This document shows, one piece after another, positions 7,958 through 16,277 of a DNA stretch of 27,997 bases. The notes beneath the pieces are model-generated. The model searched no databases. It was not told the DNA's origin and saw nothing but the letters and a program-made list of their open reading frames with translations. The stretch is from contig CAYNAM010000023.1 in NCBI GenBank assembly GCA_964395065.1, forward strand, positions 1 through 27,997, in the 5' to 3' direction. Position 1 is the stretch's first letter; each line of letters opens with the position of its first letter. The stretch is from Entomomonas sp964395065. Lineage in GTDB: Bacteria; Pseudomonadota; Gammaproteobacteria; Pseudomonadales; Pseudomonadaceae. The position numbers and the translations under genes were made by a program.

Positions 7958-9241
7958 TTACTCCTTTAGGGGAGTTATCTCTTTATTGCTACTGACTTGT
8001 TTAAGCAAGTTAAACACGCCAATTGCCCCGACCAGAGCAAATAGCATAGGAACCAAACTATCATGATTAACCCCTGTTAGCTCCAATACAAGCACAATCG
8101 CAGTCAGCGGCATGTTCATTGAACACGCTAGAAAGGCTGTTGCACCGATAATGGCATAAGCCCCCATAGGCGCAGCAGGGAATACATAATTCCAAAGACT
8201 ACCAAATAAAATAGCAATCAAACCACCATGCATTAACCCTGGAGTAAGTAATCCCCCCTTTGCACCCACTCGTAAAGAAGTGACGGTAATAAAAAAACGT
8301 ATCACAAGCAACGTAGCCACAAGCTGTATAGTTAAAGAACCATCAAAGCCTAACTGTAAAGGCTCCTTCCCATTTCCCAATAATTCTGGATAAGGAATCG
8401 CTAACACGCCAATCAATAAAAAGTTAATCAATGCCAGTGGGATTAGTTTGGCATCTTTAGGCGCGGCTTTTTTAGCCGCCGCAGTTATCTTTACAAAATA
8501 AAAAGCAGCAACACCAATAATAGGCCCGATAAACACTGACCACGCCACTAATGAGTAACTTAGTTGCATAACTGAAATATGGTATTGTTGCTCATCACCC
8601 AAGCCCGCCCATGCAATAACCGCTGCCAGTGTGGAGGTAAAAATAGCAGGCGCAACACATTGCCAACGTGCACTGACAAGCAAAACCTCTAAAGTAAATA
8701 ATGCGCCAGCCAAGGGGACATTATAAACAGCTGCCAAGCCTGCTCCTGCACCACAAGCCACCAATATTTTGATGTCAGGCTCGGTTAATTCCATTTTTTG
8801 GGAAAGCCAACCAACAAAAGAAGCGCTGACTTCACGGGGCGCTAACTCTCTCCCAAGAGGAGAGCCCAATCCCACCGAAACCATTTGCAGTAAACCATGC
8901 ACCACGGTTGTAAATACAGGCATCTGATGCGGTTCATTTTTAACTGCTTGTTCAATGGTCATGGTTTTTTTACCGTATCGATAAAGTGCCCACCAACCAA
9001 CACCAACAACACCACCACAAGCCACTAAAGCCAAAACTCTACGCAAAGGAGATGAAGCATTAACCGCCTCAAGAAAATTATCTGTTGAGAAGACTTCGTT
9101 TAAGTTATAACCAAAGGCTATGTGCTGAACCACATGTAAAATAAGTGACAAAACCAACCCCACTAAACCAGCGATAACTCCCGTTAGAATCATCGCCATA
9201 AGAAATTTAATGGTGTAACGTACAGAACTGGGTAATGACAT
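7958..9241 (-). CDS. ClC-family chloride channel/transporter, divergent (427 aa)
   Basis: A polytopic inner-membrane protein with ten or more hydrophobic segments. ClC landmarks are visible: GSPLGRELAPRE (about 126-137) at the GREGP gating-glutamate position, GAGAGLAAVYNVPLAGALFTLE (about 164-185) where ClC proteins carry G..AG.AAAFNAPLAGVLF, PELLGNGKEPLQ (285-296), and GAKGGLLTPGLMHGG (326-340) matching the GxFxP selectivity region. The classical GSGIP motif, which holds the chloride-binding serine, is not recognisable. The corresponding segment reads MTIEQAVKNEP. Members are H+/Cl- antiporters or anion channels. With this motif changed, ion specificity is uncertain. It lies between a J-domain gene (23 nt upstream) and a 91-residue gene (5 nt downstream) and is probably in one operon with both. 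Confidence 0.9.
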   Translation of the reverse strand: MSLPSSVRYTIKFLMAMILTGVIAGLVGLVLSLILHVVQHIAFGYNLNEVFSTDNFLEAVNASSPLRRVLALVACGGVVGVGWWALYRYGKKTMTIEQAVKNEPHQMPVFTTVVHGLLQMVSVGLGSPLGRELAPREVSASFVGWLSQKMELTEPDIKILVACGAGAGLAAVYNVPLAGALFTLEVLLVSARWQCVAPAIFTSTLAAVIAWAGLGDEQQYHISVMQLSYSLVAWSVFIGPIIGVAAFYFVKITAAAKKAAPKDAKLIPLALINFLLIGVLAIPYPELLGNGKEPLQLGFDGSLTIQLVATLLVIRFFITVTSLRVGAKGGLLTPGLMHGGLIAILFGSLWNYVFPAAPMGAYAIIGATAFLACSMNMPLTAIVLVLELTGVNHDSLVPMLFALVGAIGVFNLLKQVSSNKEITPLKE

Positions 9242-9264
9242 AAAAAACCTATAATATGCGTTTC

Positions 9265-9945
9265 CTAGAAGCCATGCATCATACGTATTAATGCATAAGC
9301 CTCATGTATTTTAATCGTCATGATGGTTGCTTGATTAATAGCCTCATCACTGCCTCCTGAACCGATAACCTTGTCAGGATGATAACGTGCTAACAGCCGT
9401 TTGTATTGTTGCTTAATGAATGCATTTGGACTATCGACTAAAACCTCTAATAAAACTAATGCCTGTTGATGTTCCTGAGAAAGAAAAACAGGGCGATAAG
9501 GTACGCCTACTTTTTCAATACAAGCACGCTTCCAACCAAACCAAAAACCAAAAAGATGAACCAACTGATACTCTCGTGTACCGAGGTGTCTATCTGCCCA
9601 AATCATCCGCCAACACTGTTGTAAAAAAAGCTCTTTTTCTAGTTCACATCCTTTAAAATAACGGAATGACGCTTCAAAAATATCTGTCTTTAATGTTTTA
9701 CCTATTGAATAATATTGATAAGCTAACTGTGATTGTTCATTAGAACGTGGCGTAAAGCTAATCTCTTGCTCAAGCTGTTGACGATGATACTCACTTTCCA
9801 ACTGGCTATTTGCTATATGCCCTAACGCTTTAAAGAGCAACTCATCGGACACAAAAATAGGCTGACTTGCCAATCGACGCCGCTCAATAAAATCATCAAA
9901 AAGATGGCTTATCTTCTGTTTAAAAAATTGCAAGTAATCTTCCAC
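9265..9945 (-). CDS. TerB-like plus C-terminal J-domain co-chaperone (DjlA-like, 226 aa)
   Basis: The N-terminal two-thirds is an all-helical TerB/DjlA-central-domain-like region (about 30-150). The C-terminus carries a J domain with KRLLARYHPDKV, the HPD triad at 189-191, and a final helix EAINQATIMTIKIHEAYALI. J domains stimulate the ATPase of DnaK-type Hsp70s. Unlike classical DjlA, there is no N-terminal transmembrane anchor, so the protein should be cytosolic. Length is typical of DjlA-like proteins (about 220-270). The start is uncertain. The GTG at 9945 has no clear ribosome site, whereas a TTG at 9933 (residue 5) has GGAAG about 5 nt upstream. It lies 15 nt downstream of an exported protein gene on the same strand. 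Confidence 0.85.
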   Translation of the reverse strand: MEDYLQFFKQKISHLFDDFIERRRLASQPIFVSDELLFKALGHIANSQLESEYHRQQLEQEISFTPRSNEQSQLAYQYYSIGKTLKTDIFEASFRYFKGCELEKELFLQQCWRMIWADRHLGTREYQLVHLFGFWFGWKRACIEKVGVPYRPVFLSQEHQQALVLLEVLVDSPNAFIKQQYKRLLARYHPDKVIGSGGSDEAINQATIMTIKIHEAYALIRMMHGF

Positions 9946-9960
9946 TATAATAATAGAGGC

Positions 9961-11133
9961 CTAATTGATACCACCTGTTGTATAACATCTCTTGTTAGGA
10001 TGTGACGTGATTGACTCCATCAAATACCCGTTCTTTACAGGTTTAACATAAAAATACTGTAATGTTTCAGCATCCATTTCTTTCGTACCATTAAATGTCA
10101 CTTCCACCTCGTATAACGCTTCTTTTTTACAGTATTTTGTTGCCCCATAAAAACCACCTCTGTCTTTTAGCTTTATTTGCTCTTGTAGTAACATGGTGAT
10201 CCGCTCTCCACTAGAAAACTTCTGTAAGTCTTCTTTTCTCAAGGTCAGCCACTCATCCACAAAGTCACGCGGCGTTTTACCAAGAGGTTGTTCACGAATA
10301 ATATTATCATTGTCTATACGATAACGATAAAAAGATCGACGAGCCCCTAAATCTGGGTCAAGCATTGCAACGCTCGCTTGTAACTCAAAGCCATTCTCTA
10401 ACTTATTAATATTAACTAAACCTCGGCCTCTATAAGTTATCAACTGCTGATGCATAAGAACTCTTTGTTGGCTATTATCATCTGCCAATTTAATGACATC
10501 AAAAATCAAGGGTCGCCAGTTTGTAGTGCAATCAGCAGAAGAGTGCAAAACTAAGAGCTTAGCAGCTTCATGTTTATTCGCTGGTAAAATAAGATAATCA
10601 ATATAACTACTAAATGCATCGGCTATTGTATTATATGGCTTACTTTTCCAAACCAAATCTAAATGCCAGCTATTACCTCTAAAACGGTAAACCAGTAAAA
10701 CATTATCATCACCGCAAGGGATACCAAAGCCTACTCGAACGATCATTAGATTTGGAGAGTTATTCGGTCTATCTACTGATATTTTTAAATCATACCCATA
10801 AATTGCTTCAGCCTCTGCTAGGTCAGAAAGTTGTAATGCATTGAGTAAATCTTGTTGTACTTGCAGTGGATTAATAGATAAGTTATTTTCACACGCTACT
10901 CTTTCATTAATCAGCGCAATAAGGGCTAACTTTAAATTATCGATATTTTTAATAGCTCCCAGAGGAACATACCCATATTGGGCTTCCATATCTTCGACTT
11001 GTAATAACTGAACTAAAGGTTCTTTAACGGCCGAAATTTTATCATTTGATAATACCGCACACCCTGCATAAGAAACAGTGGGTGCCATTAAAAATAATAA
11101 ACCTGCGAATAGATATAGCTGCTTTTTAATCAT
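9961..11133 (-). CDS. Exported six-cysteine protein of unknown function (390 aa)
   Basis: I do not recognise the family. The ATG at 11133 is preferred over the adjacent GTG at 11136 because AAGAG lies 6 nt upstream. The N-terminus MIKKQLYLFAGLLFLMAPTV is a strong signal peptide, with probable cleavage after SYA just before GC. The -3 residue is Tyr, so this is not a good lipobox. The mature protein has six cysteines (in GCAV, ACEN, IPCGD, ADCTT, KYCKK and KRCYT contexts), an even number consistent with disulfides in the periplasm. No other membrane segment is seen. It heads a run of minus-strand genes (J-domain protein, ClC, small protein) spaced 5-23 nt apart. Function unknown. Confidence 0.83.
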   Translation of the reverse strand: MIKKQLYLFAGLLFLMAPTVSYAGCAVLSNDKISAVKEPLVQLLQVEDMEAQYGYVPLGAIKNIDNLKLALIALINERVACENNLSINPLQVQQDLLNALQLSDLAEAEAIYGYDLKISVDRPNNSPNLMIVRVGFGIPCGDDNVLLVYRFRGNSWHLDLVWKSKPYNTIADAFSSYIDYLILPANKHEAAKLLVLHSSADCTTNWRPLIFDVIKLADDNSQQRVLMHQQLITYRGRGLVNINKLENGFELQASVAMLDPDLGARRSFYRYRIDNDNIIREQPLGKTPRDFVDEWLTLRKEDLQKFSSGERITMLLQEQIKLKDRGGFYGATKYCKKEALYEVEVTFNGTKEMDAETLQYFYVKPVKNGYLMESITSHPNKRCYTTGGIN

Positions 11134-11212
11134 CACATACTCTTGGTATAACAGATGCTAACCAATCTAATTACAATAAAGATAATTTAGCGCTTAGTTT
11201 ATCGATAGCTTA

Positions 11213-11241
11213 TTTTTTTTTCAAAAAAAAACCAAAAAAAA
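11213..11241. repeat. Compound A/T homopolymer tract in divergent promoter region
   Basis: The 183-bp gap between two divergent genes contains T9, C, A9, CC, A8 in direct succession. Such tracts bend DNA and can act as UP elements or nucleoid-protein sites, and they are also prone to slippage. The tract is about 75-105 bp from both starts. I could not assign confident -35/-10 elements for either gene. Confidence 0.6.
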
Positions 11242-11316
11242 TCAAACTCTGTTCATAATTAGATAAAATAACCTGAAATCGGTTCAACTTTAAATTAACT
11301 TTTATTGGAGTAGGCT

Positions 11317-11985
11317 ATGAATTTTTTTATAAAACTCTTACGAAAACTCAGTAGCAAACCCAAACGCCTTAATCCAGAAATATATAAACTTGTTGCAGAC
11401 GGCAGCCGCGAGGCACTCATTATTTATGTTACGTACTGCAATACCCATCACCAAGAAAAATTTGATTATCAACTTTACCATAAAGGGCTTTTAGCTTCTG
11501 TTGAACAGGGAAATGTTGATTCGCTCTATGATATGGGGTATTTTCACGCTAATTGCTTAATGGAGTTTCCACAAGATTATAAACAGGCTACTGAGTGCTT
11601 TTTAAAAGCAGCAGAAAAGGGACATAGTGCAGCGATGAACTACCTTGCACTTTTTCACTATAAAGGGCTAGGTGTTGAAGTTGACGAACAAAAAATGCGT
11701 GCATGGTATGAAAAATCAGCATCATTAGGCAACCCCGATGCCCTAAGTAACCTAGGGAATATTTATGCGGAAGGCTTAGGCGTTGAGCTTGATTACGTAA
11801 AAGCCAAAGATTACTTTCTCATGGCCGCAGAAAAAGGCAATGCGAATGCCATGAACAACCTCTCTTATTTATATTCACAAGGGTTAGGCGTAGAGAAGGA
11901 CGAAGTCCTTGCCGATGAATGGCTAGAAAAAGCCCATAACACCAAAGCTGAACAACCTGTAAAACTTGGCATTATGAATAGCTAA
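11317..11985 (+). CDS. Sel1-like (TPR-type) repeat protein (222 aa)
   Basis: Four tandem Sel1 repeats of about 36 residues occupy roughly 67-102, 103-138, 139-174 and 175-207. Each carries the A-x-x-x-L-x-x-x-Y...GLGV-x-x-D...A-x-x-W/Y-x-x-x-A pattern (for example AAMNYLALFHYKGLGVEVD and ALSNLGNIYAEGLGVELD). The N-terminal 60 residues are basic and then helical, and there is no cleavable signal peptide. Sel1 repeats are protein-protein interaction scaffolds, and the partner here cannot be named. GGAG lies 8 nt before the ATG at 11317. The stop codon (11983-11985) overlaps that of the convergent FAD dehydrogenase gene, so the two 3' ends share 4 bp. Confidence 0.9.
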   Translation: MNFFIKLLRKLSSKPKRLNPEIYKLVADGSREALIIYVTYCNTHHQEKFDYQLYHKGLLASVEQGNVDSLYDMGYFHANCLMEFPQDYKQATECFLKAAEKGHSAAMNYLALFHYKGLGVEVDEQKMRAWYEKSASLGNPDALSNLGNIYAEGLGVELDYVKAKDYFLMAAEKGNANAMNNLSYLYSQGLGVEKDEVLADEWLEKAHNTKAEQPVKLGIMNS

Positions 11986-13223
11986 GTAAAACGTTGAATA
12001 CTGTATGGTGTAGGATCTGTAAAAGGTTTATCCTCGGTTACAAGATCGGCCAACAACCTGCCTGAAATGGGCCCTAAAGTCAAACCATGATGAGCATGAC
12101 CGAAATTAACCCATAGCCCTTTTGCTTTTGGGGCTCTACCAATGACAGGACGCATGTCATTAATACAAGGTCGACGACCCAGCCAAGGTATAGACTCAAC
12201 AGCCTCACCTAATGGATATAGCGTGCGAGCAATGGCCTCTGCCCTGTTAATTTGGATATCCTTAGCCGGTAGATTAGGATCAGTAAACTCAGCCCCTGTC
12301 GTTAAACGAATTCCATTTGTCATGGGCGCTAATATAAAACCTGCAAGATGGTCACAAATCGGTTGCTGTAAGACATGATCAGCTTCAACACGGTAATGCT
12401 TGTGATAACCTCGTTTAACTGCCAATGGTATTTTATAACCAAATCGACTTAATAACTCTGGAGAATTAAAACCTAAAGCAACTACAACATTATCGGACTC
12501 AATTAATTGTTCATCTGTTTGCAACACCCAACCCTTATTTTTTTGTTTAAGTAATTGCGCATCACCGTTTAATAGCGTCCCCCCTAACTTAACAAATAGC
12601 TGTGCATAACGTTTAGTCAGCTGGCTAGGGTCAGTCACTGTTTTAGGATCTAACCAATGAATCCCCCCTTTAACAATAGACTTTAAGGTCGGCTCTCTAA
12701 CAAGTAACTGTTCTGTATTAAGCACATCATAATTTAACTGGTAAAAGGCTAACTCATCTAAATCACACTTAGCATGTTCAAAAGAAAGTGTTTCTCTAAA
12801 CACCTCAATCCAACCTTTTGCTCGAACTAAATCTTGGGCATTGGCTAAAGTAATCCACTTATCATGCTCTGTTACACAGCGCTGTAATAAGGGCCACATA
12901 TCAATAGCTGCTTGAGCTAAACGTTTAGGTGAAGAGTGCCACCAATAACTAGCTAGCCAAGGCGCTATTTTAGGTAAATAAGAGACATCATAGCGAACAT
13001 CGCTTTGATTATTGAGCGCATAACGGATAAGTTTGTCAAACTCCCGAGGGAAACCATAGGGAATAACACTGCTTCGTTCAATAAGTCCTGCATTACCAAA
13101 GCTCGTTCCCTCACCGGGGGCTAGTTTATCAATTAAACAGACACTACGACCTCTTGCTTGCAGTTGTAATGCACTACTTACACCAACAATACCAGCACCT
13201 AATACAATACAATCATAGTTCAT
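11982..13223 (-). CDS. FAD-dependent D-amino-acid dehydrogenase/oxidase, DadA-like (413 aa)
   Basis: The N-terminus YDCIVLGAGIVGVSSALQL is a Rossmann FAD site (GxGxxG at 9-14), and a glutamate/aspartate-bearing beta-2 follows (VCLIDK). The C-terminal region has MRPVIGRAPKAKGLWVNFGH followed by AHHGLTLGPISGRLLADL, the pattern of the DAO/DadA superfamily. These enzymes oxidatively deaminate D-amino acids or glycine, passing electrons to the respiratory chain (DadA) or to oxygen (oxidases). The length (413) is near that of DadA (about 430). No alanine racemase gene lies next to it, unlike the classical dadAX operon, so the substrate is unknown. ATG at 13223 is chosen because the dinucleotide fold begins at once. 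It is convergent with, and overlaps by 4 bp, the Sel1 gene. Confidence 0.88.
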   Translation of the reverse strand: MNYDCIVLGAGIVGVSSALQLQARGRSVCLIDKLAPGEGTSFGNAGLIERSSVIPYGFPREFDKLIRYALNNQSDVRYDVSYLPKIAPWLASYWWHSSPKRLAQAAIDMWPLLQRCVTEHDKWITLANAQDLVRAKGWIEVFRETLSFEHAKCDLDELAFYQLNYDVLNTEQLLVREPTLKSIVKGGIHWLDPKTVTDPSQLTKRYAQLFVKLGGTLLNGDAQLLKQKNKGWVLQTDEQLIESDNVVVALGFNSPELLSRFGYKIPLAVKRGYHKHYRVEADHVLQQPICDHLAGFILAPMTNGIRLTTGAEFTDPNLPAKDIQINRAEAIARTLYPLGEAVESIPWLGRRPCINDMRPVIGRAPKAKGLWVNFGHAHHGLTLGPISGRLLADLVTEDKPFTDPTPYSIQRFT

Positions 13224-13284
13224 TATAAAAACCCTATGTTTACGTATTGTTAATTATATATTCTTTATTCGATTAAGCTAGCTA

Positions 13285-13719
13285 TTAGTCAACAATAGAC
13301 TTCATAAAAGGAACCATAGACCAATCAATACTATCCAGCAAATTTTTGACAATGAGCCCTAACTCAGTGTCTCCTTCAATTTGTAATTTTCGATTAAAAA
13401 ATAACGTATCAGGGTCTTCTTTTCTTAACATCATCTTACTAAAATCAATCATCTCAGCAATAAAGCGTAAGTCGGGCTCACCTTGATAATGACTGACAAT
13501 AAATTTTTGCTCATTTGCGGTAAAATTAATGACCAATCCCAAATCATCAATCACAATTTCAAATTGTTTACCCGCTAGTAATGTCATGTCGGCAGGTAAA
13601 ACTTCTTTGCGTAGTAATTGATTAAGCGCTATAACTAAACCATACTGCACAGGCTTACGAGGTAATCTTTTCGTTACCTGTTTGACAAAAGAAGGAATCT
13701 TAATATCAGGAAGTTGCAT
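13285..13719 (-). CDS. ubiT: UbiT, SCP2-domain lipid-binding factor for anaerobic ubiquinone synthesis
   Basis: UbiT (YhbT family) carries an SCP2 sterol-carrier-like fold thought to bind ubiquinone intermediates. It is required with UbiU and UbiV for oxygen-independent ubiquinone synthesis. The body LNQLLRKEVLPADMTLLAGK...EIVIDDLGLVINF...DLRFIAEMIDFSKMMLRKEDPDTLFFNRKLQIEGDTELGL is the SCP2 pattern, including the D-x-L-F-F-x-R-x-L-x-I-x-G-D-T motif. I use the ATG at 13719 (MQLPDIKIPSFV, 144 aa) because GAGGAG lies 7 nt upstream. A longer frame to 13773 has no such site and would run deep into ubiV. The start overlaps the 3' end of ubiV (stop at 13706) by 14 bp, so translation is coupled. Somewhat shorter than the E. 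coli protein (about 174 aa). Confidence 0.9.
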   Translation of the reverse strand: MQLPDIKIPSFVKQVTKRLPRKPVQYGLVIALNQLLRKEVLPADMTLLAGKQFEIVIDDLGLVINFTANEQKFIVSHYQGEPDLRFIAEMIDFSKMMLRKEDPDTLFFNRKLQIEGDTELGLIVKNLLDSIDWSMVPFMKSIVD

Positions 13720-14626
13720 AGTGGCACTCCTCAATAGCTGCAATACCTGGCTGACCTTGCCAGTAACCGTCAATTAACGCATGCTCAGCAAATGATTTTA
13801 ACTGCGTTAATGCATCGCCTATGGCTAACTGTCCATTGATCACAGCATGATGAATTTGTATCACCTCAATCATATGCTGTGATTGTGGTGATAAACGTAA
13901 TAGCTTAATACCCAGTGCCTCCATCTGTTGATAATGACATATGAGACTGTGGCAATTAGCAGACATGGTTTGAATGCCATTAATTGTTAAAAATGACTGT
14001 CCATCACGGGTATTCACAGTGATCGCATCAGGGTGCTCTTGGCACTTAAACTCGCAGCTATCCTTTTTTAAATTATAATAGCGTGCTGTAAAACAACGCG
14101 ATGAAAAGGCTAAAGGCAACTTACCCCAACCAAATACTTCACAATCAATGTTCGTTGTTTCATTTAATATTGTTGTTAACTTTGTTGCAGGCATTTCAAT
14201 AGGAGGCACCCAACGAACTGCACCTAGCTTTCTAAAAAATGCTAAGGTTTGCTCATTATAAATATTGAGGGTCTGCCCTGCTACAAAGGTTAATCCATGA
14301 TCTCTGGCTAGCTTAACAGCACCCATATCATTAGCTTCTACTTTAAAAACACCTTGATCAACTAATTTACGTAAACGTTTTAAATCTGATTCGCTTTCTA
14401 ATAAAACTTGTGATGAGAAGACTACTTTTTTACCCGCACACGCAATATCTTTTGCTAGACCAAACCAGTCATCAAAACGCATTTCTTGTCGGCGAGAACA
14501 AATAGATTCACCAAGATAAATCGTATTTAACGGTTGATCCATCATTTGTTGATAAAAATCTAATACTTGCTTTTTAGGCCAGAAAAACAAAATAGGCCCT
14601 AAAGAAAGTGCTAACTTATGCTTCAT
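13706..14626 (-). CDS. ubiV: UbiV, U32-peptidase-like Fe-S protein of O2-independent ubiquinone hydroxylation
   Basis: UbiV (YhbV) and UbiU form a 4Fe-4S heterodimer that hydroxylates the ubiquinone ring without oxygen, with prephenate as oxygen donor in E. coli. The protein has the U32-peptidase TIM-barrel pattern. Four cysteines, C43 (ESICSRR), C178, C191 and C195 (SRCFTARY, then DSCEFKC), lie where E. coli UbiV has its cluster ligands (about 39, 180, 193, 197). Its 306 residues are close to the family length. GAGG lies 7 nt before the ATG at 14626, which is 12 nt downstream of the ubiU stop. This is the second gene of ubiU-ubiV-ubiT. All key ligands are present, so it should be functional. 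Confidence 0.95.
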   Translation of the reverse strand: MKHKLALSLGPILFFWPKKQVLDFYQQMMDQPLNTIYLGESICSRRQEMRFDDWFGLAKDIACAGKKVVFSSQVLLESESDLKRLRKLVDQGVFKVEANDMGAVKLARDHGLTFVAGQTLNIYNEQTLAFFRKLGAVRWVPPIEMPATKLTTILNETTNIDCEVFGWGKLPLAFSSRCFTARYYNLKKDSCEFKCQEHPDAITVNTRDGQSFLTINGIQTMSANCHSLICHYQQMEALGIKLLRLSPQSQHMIEVIQIHHAVINGQLAIGDALTQLKSFAEHALIDGYWQGQPGIAAIEECHYATS

Positions 14627-14638
14627 TTAAATGCCTCA

Positions 14639-15649
14639 TTATTTCCAAGGACGGCTATAAGCCCCTAATGTTGCCTGCTGCCCTTCAGATAACTTGGCCA
14701 AACTCTGTTGCCATTCATTATTAATAACGAAGTTAACAGGATTATTTGCTGCCAAATCGATGGCCTTTCTTAACACCTTGGTGACTTGTGCAGTATAAGC
14801 AGGACTACGTTGGCGCCCTTCCACCTTGATAGCTGCCACACCAATATTAAGTAACTCTGGGAGAATTTCTATAATATTTAAGCTTGTTGGCTCTTCTAAT
14901 GCATAATAAGTATCGTCTTCAACGCAAAAACGGCCTTTACATAATGTGGGATACCCAGCAGGTTCGCTTGCAGCGTATTGGTCAATAAGGACATCATTTA
15001 ACCGAGCATTGAGTGTTTGCTGAGTTTTCTCCCAGCGAACAAATTTAGCAGGTGAGCAAACGCCATGGGTATTAGGAGACTCACCGGTGGCATAACTTGA
15101 AAGTAGGCAACGCCCCTCCACCATGACACACAGGCTTCCGAAACCAAATACTTCAACTTCAACTTCTGTATTTTGTATCACTTTAGCCACTTGCGCCACG
15201 GTTAAGACCCTTGGCAATACAACACGTTGAATATTAAATAACTCACGTGCCAAATTGATCGCCTCATAATTAGTGGCTGAACCCTGCACAGACAAATGTA
15301 ATCTCAAATTGGGGTGTATTCGATGCGCATAATCTAATAACCCCATATCGGCTAAAATAATCGCATCAACTCCTAATTCTGCTGCTTGATCTATAGCTGC
15401 ATACCATTTATCTACTTCGCCAGCTTGTGCATAAGTATTAATCGCCAATAATACTTTTTTACCATGTCGGTGGGCATATGCTATACCCTCTATAGCTGAT
15501 TTCGTATCAAAATTCAGCCCTGCAAAATTACGTGCATTGGTAGTATTTTTCAACCCCATATAAACAGTGTCTGCACCATTATCAACCGCTGCTTTTAAAG
15601 CGGGTAAATTCCCGGCAGGACAAACCAACTCTGGAAGGATAGTTCTCAT
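14639..15649 (-). CDS. ubiU: UbiU, U32-peptidase-like Fe-S protein of O2-independent ubiquinone hydroxylation
   Basis: UbiU (YhbU) is the partner of UbiV. The start MRTILPELVCPAGNLPALKAA and NGADTVYMGLKNTTNARNFAGL are typical of the U32 family, as is FGFGSLCVMVEGRCLLSSYATG. Cluster-ligand cysteines C174, C181, C198 and C237 match the spacing of the E. coli ligands (169, 176, 193, 232). An extra C242 follows. Length 336 versus about 331. As the first gene of the operon it lies downstream of a 664-bp gap. In E. coli and Pseudomonas this operon is induced by low oxygen through FNR/ANR, and candidate half-matching sites are discussed with the promoter entry. Its presence implies the host makes ubiquinone under hypoxia. 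Confidence 0.96.
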   Translation of the reverse strand: MRTILPELVCPAGNLPALKAAVDNGADTVYMGLKNTTNARNFAGLNFDTKSAIEGIAYAHRHGKKVLLAINTYAQAGEVDKWYAAIDQAAELGVDAIILADMGLLDYAHRIHPNLRLHLSVQGSATNYEAINLARELFNIQRVVLPRVLTVAQVAKVIQNTEVEVEVFGFGSLCVMVEGRCLLSSYATGESPNTHGVCSPAKFVRWEKTQQTLNARLNDVLIDQYAASEPAGYPTLCKGRFCVEDDTYYALEEPTSLNIIEILPELLNIGVAAIKVEGRQRSPAYTAQVTKVLRKAIDLAANNPVNFVINNEWQQSLAKLSEGQQATLGAYSRPWK

Positions 15650-15737
15650 AACTTGACCATGATGGGTTATTTGATTAAAACGAATTAGTTATAGCAGATA
15701 CAAACTAAAAAATACCCACTACATTCTGAAAGGATAA

Positions 15738-15793
15738 ATTATATGAGTTACACTTTATTATAAAAATAGATCAAAATAATTAACTCGTATCAA
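15738..15793 (-). promoter_or_regulatory. Candidate promoter of ubiUVT with a degenerate ANR/FNR-like site
   Basis: The minus strand has a perfect TATAAT at 15738-15743, placing the start point near 15731, 82 nt before ubiU. The -35 position (TTTTTA) is poor, as in activator-dependent promoters. Upstream, 15780-15793 reads TTGATACGAGTTAA on the minus strand, eight of ten matches to TTGAT-N4-ATCAA. Its centre would be about -55, not the canonical -41.5, so direct FNR/ANR control through it is doubtful. Confidence 0.3.
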
Positions 15794-16277
15794 TTAAAAT
15801 GAATTAGTTATTAATTCAACTAAACAGGCTATACAACAATAAAAACATGAATATTGTTGTGAAATAAGCAGAGCCCTATATTTCTAATCAAAATATCCCT
15901 AAATAGATTAGAAATCTATACCTATTTTTATCGACATAACAAAGCCTTTAAAAGTGCTTAATTCAGTGAGATGCACATAATAGGATAAAATACTTTTTTC
16001 CACATTCGATACATCTCACGAATACATCGTAAGCTTCTTTAAAAATACCACAAAACACTTGATGGTTATTTTTCAAAATAACAACTAACGCAGACTTTTC
16101 ACCTCAAACACCACCATTGTTTTATACAACCCTATTAGTCCACTTGAGCATTTCATGTAGATAATGAAAACAATGGTTGTAAAATCATCAGATGCTTTAA
16201 CAAAAATAGTTCATCAATATCAGTATGTTGGGTGTTCAACATACCATCATATCGGTTTAATTGCGTTTATACGTAAA

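Noticed and set aside
9420..9656. 78-codon plus-strand frame antisense to the J-domain gene
   Set aside because: The opposite strand carries a clear TerB/J-domain protein with HPD motif; no independent coding evidence.
15671..15684. ANR/FNR-like TTGATTAAAACGAA immediately upstream of ubiU
   Set aside because: Its centre is only about 28 nt before the ATG, so a promoter activated from it would start inside the gene; probably chance in AT-rich DNA.
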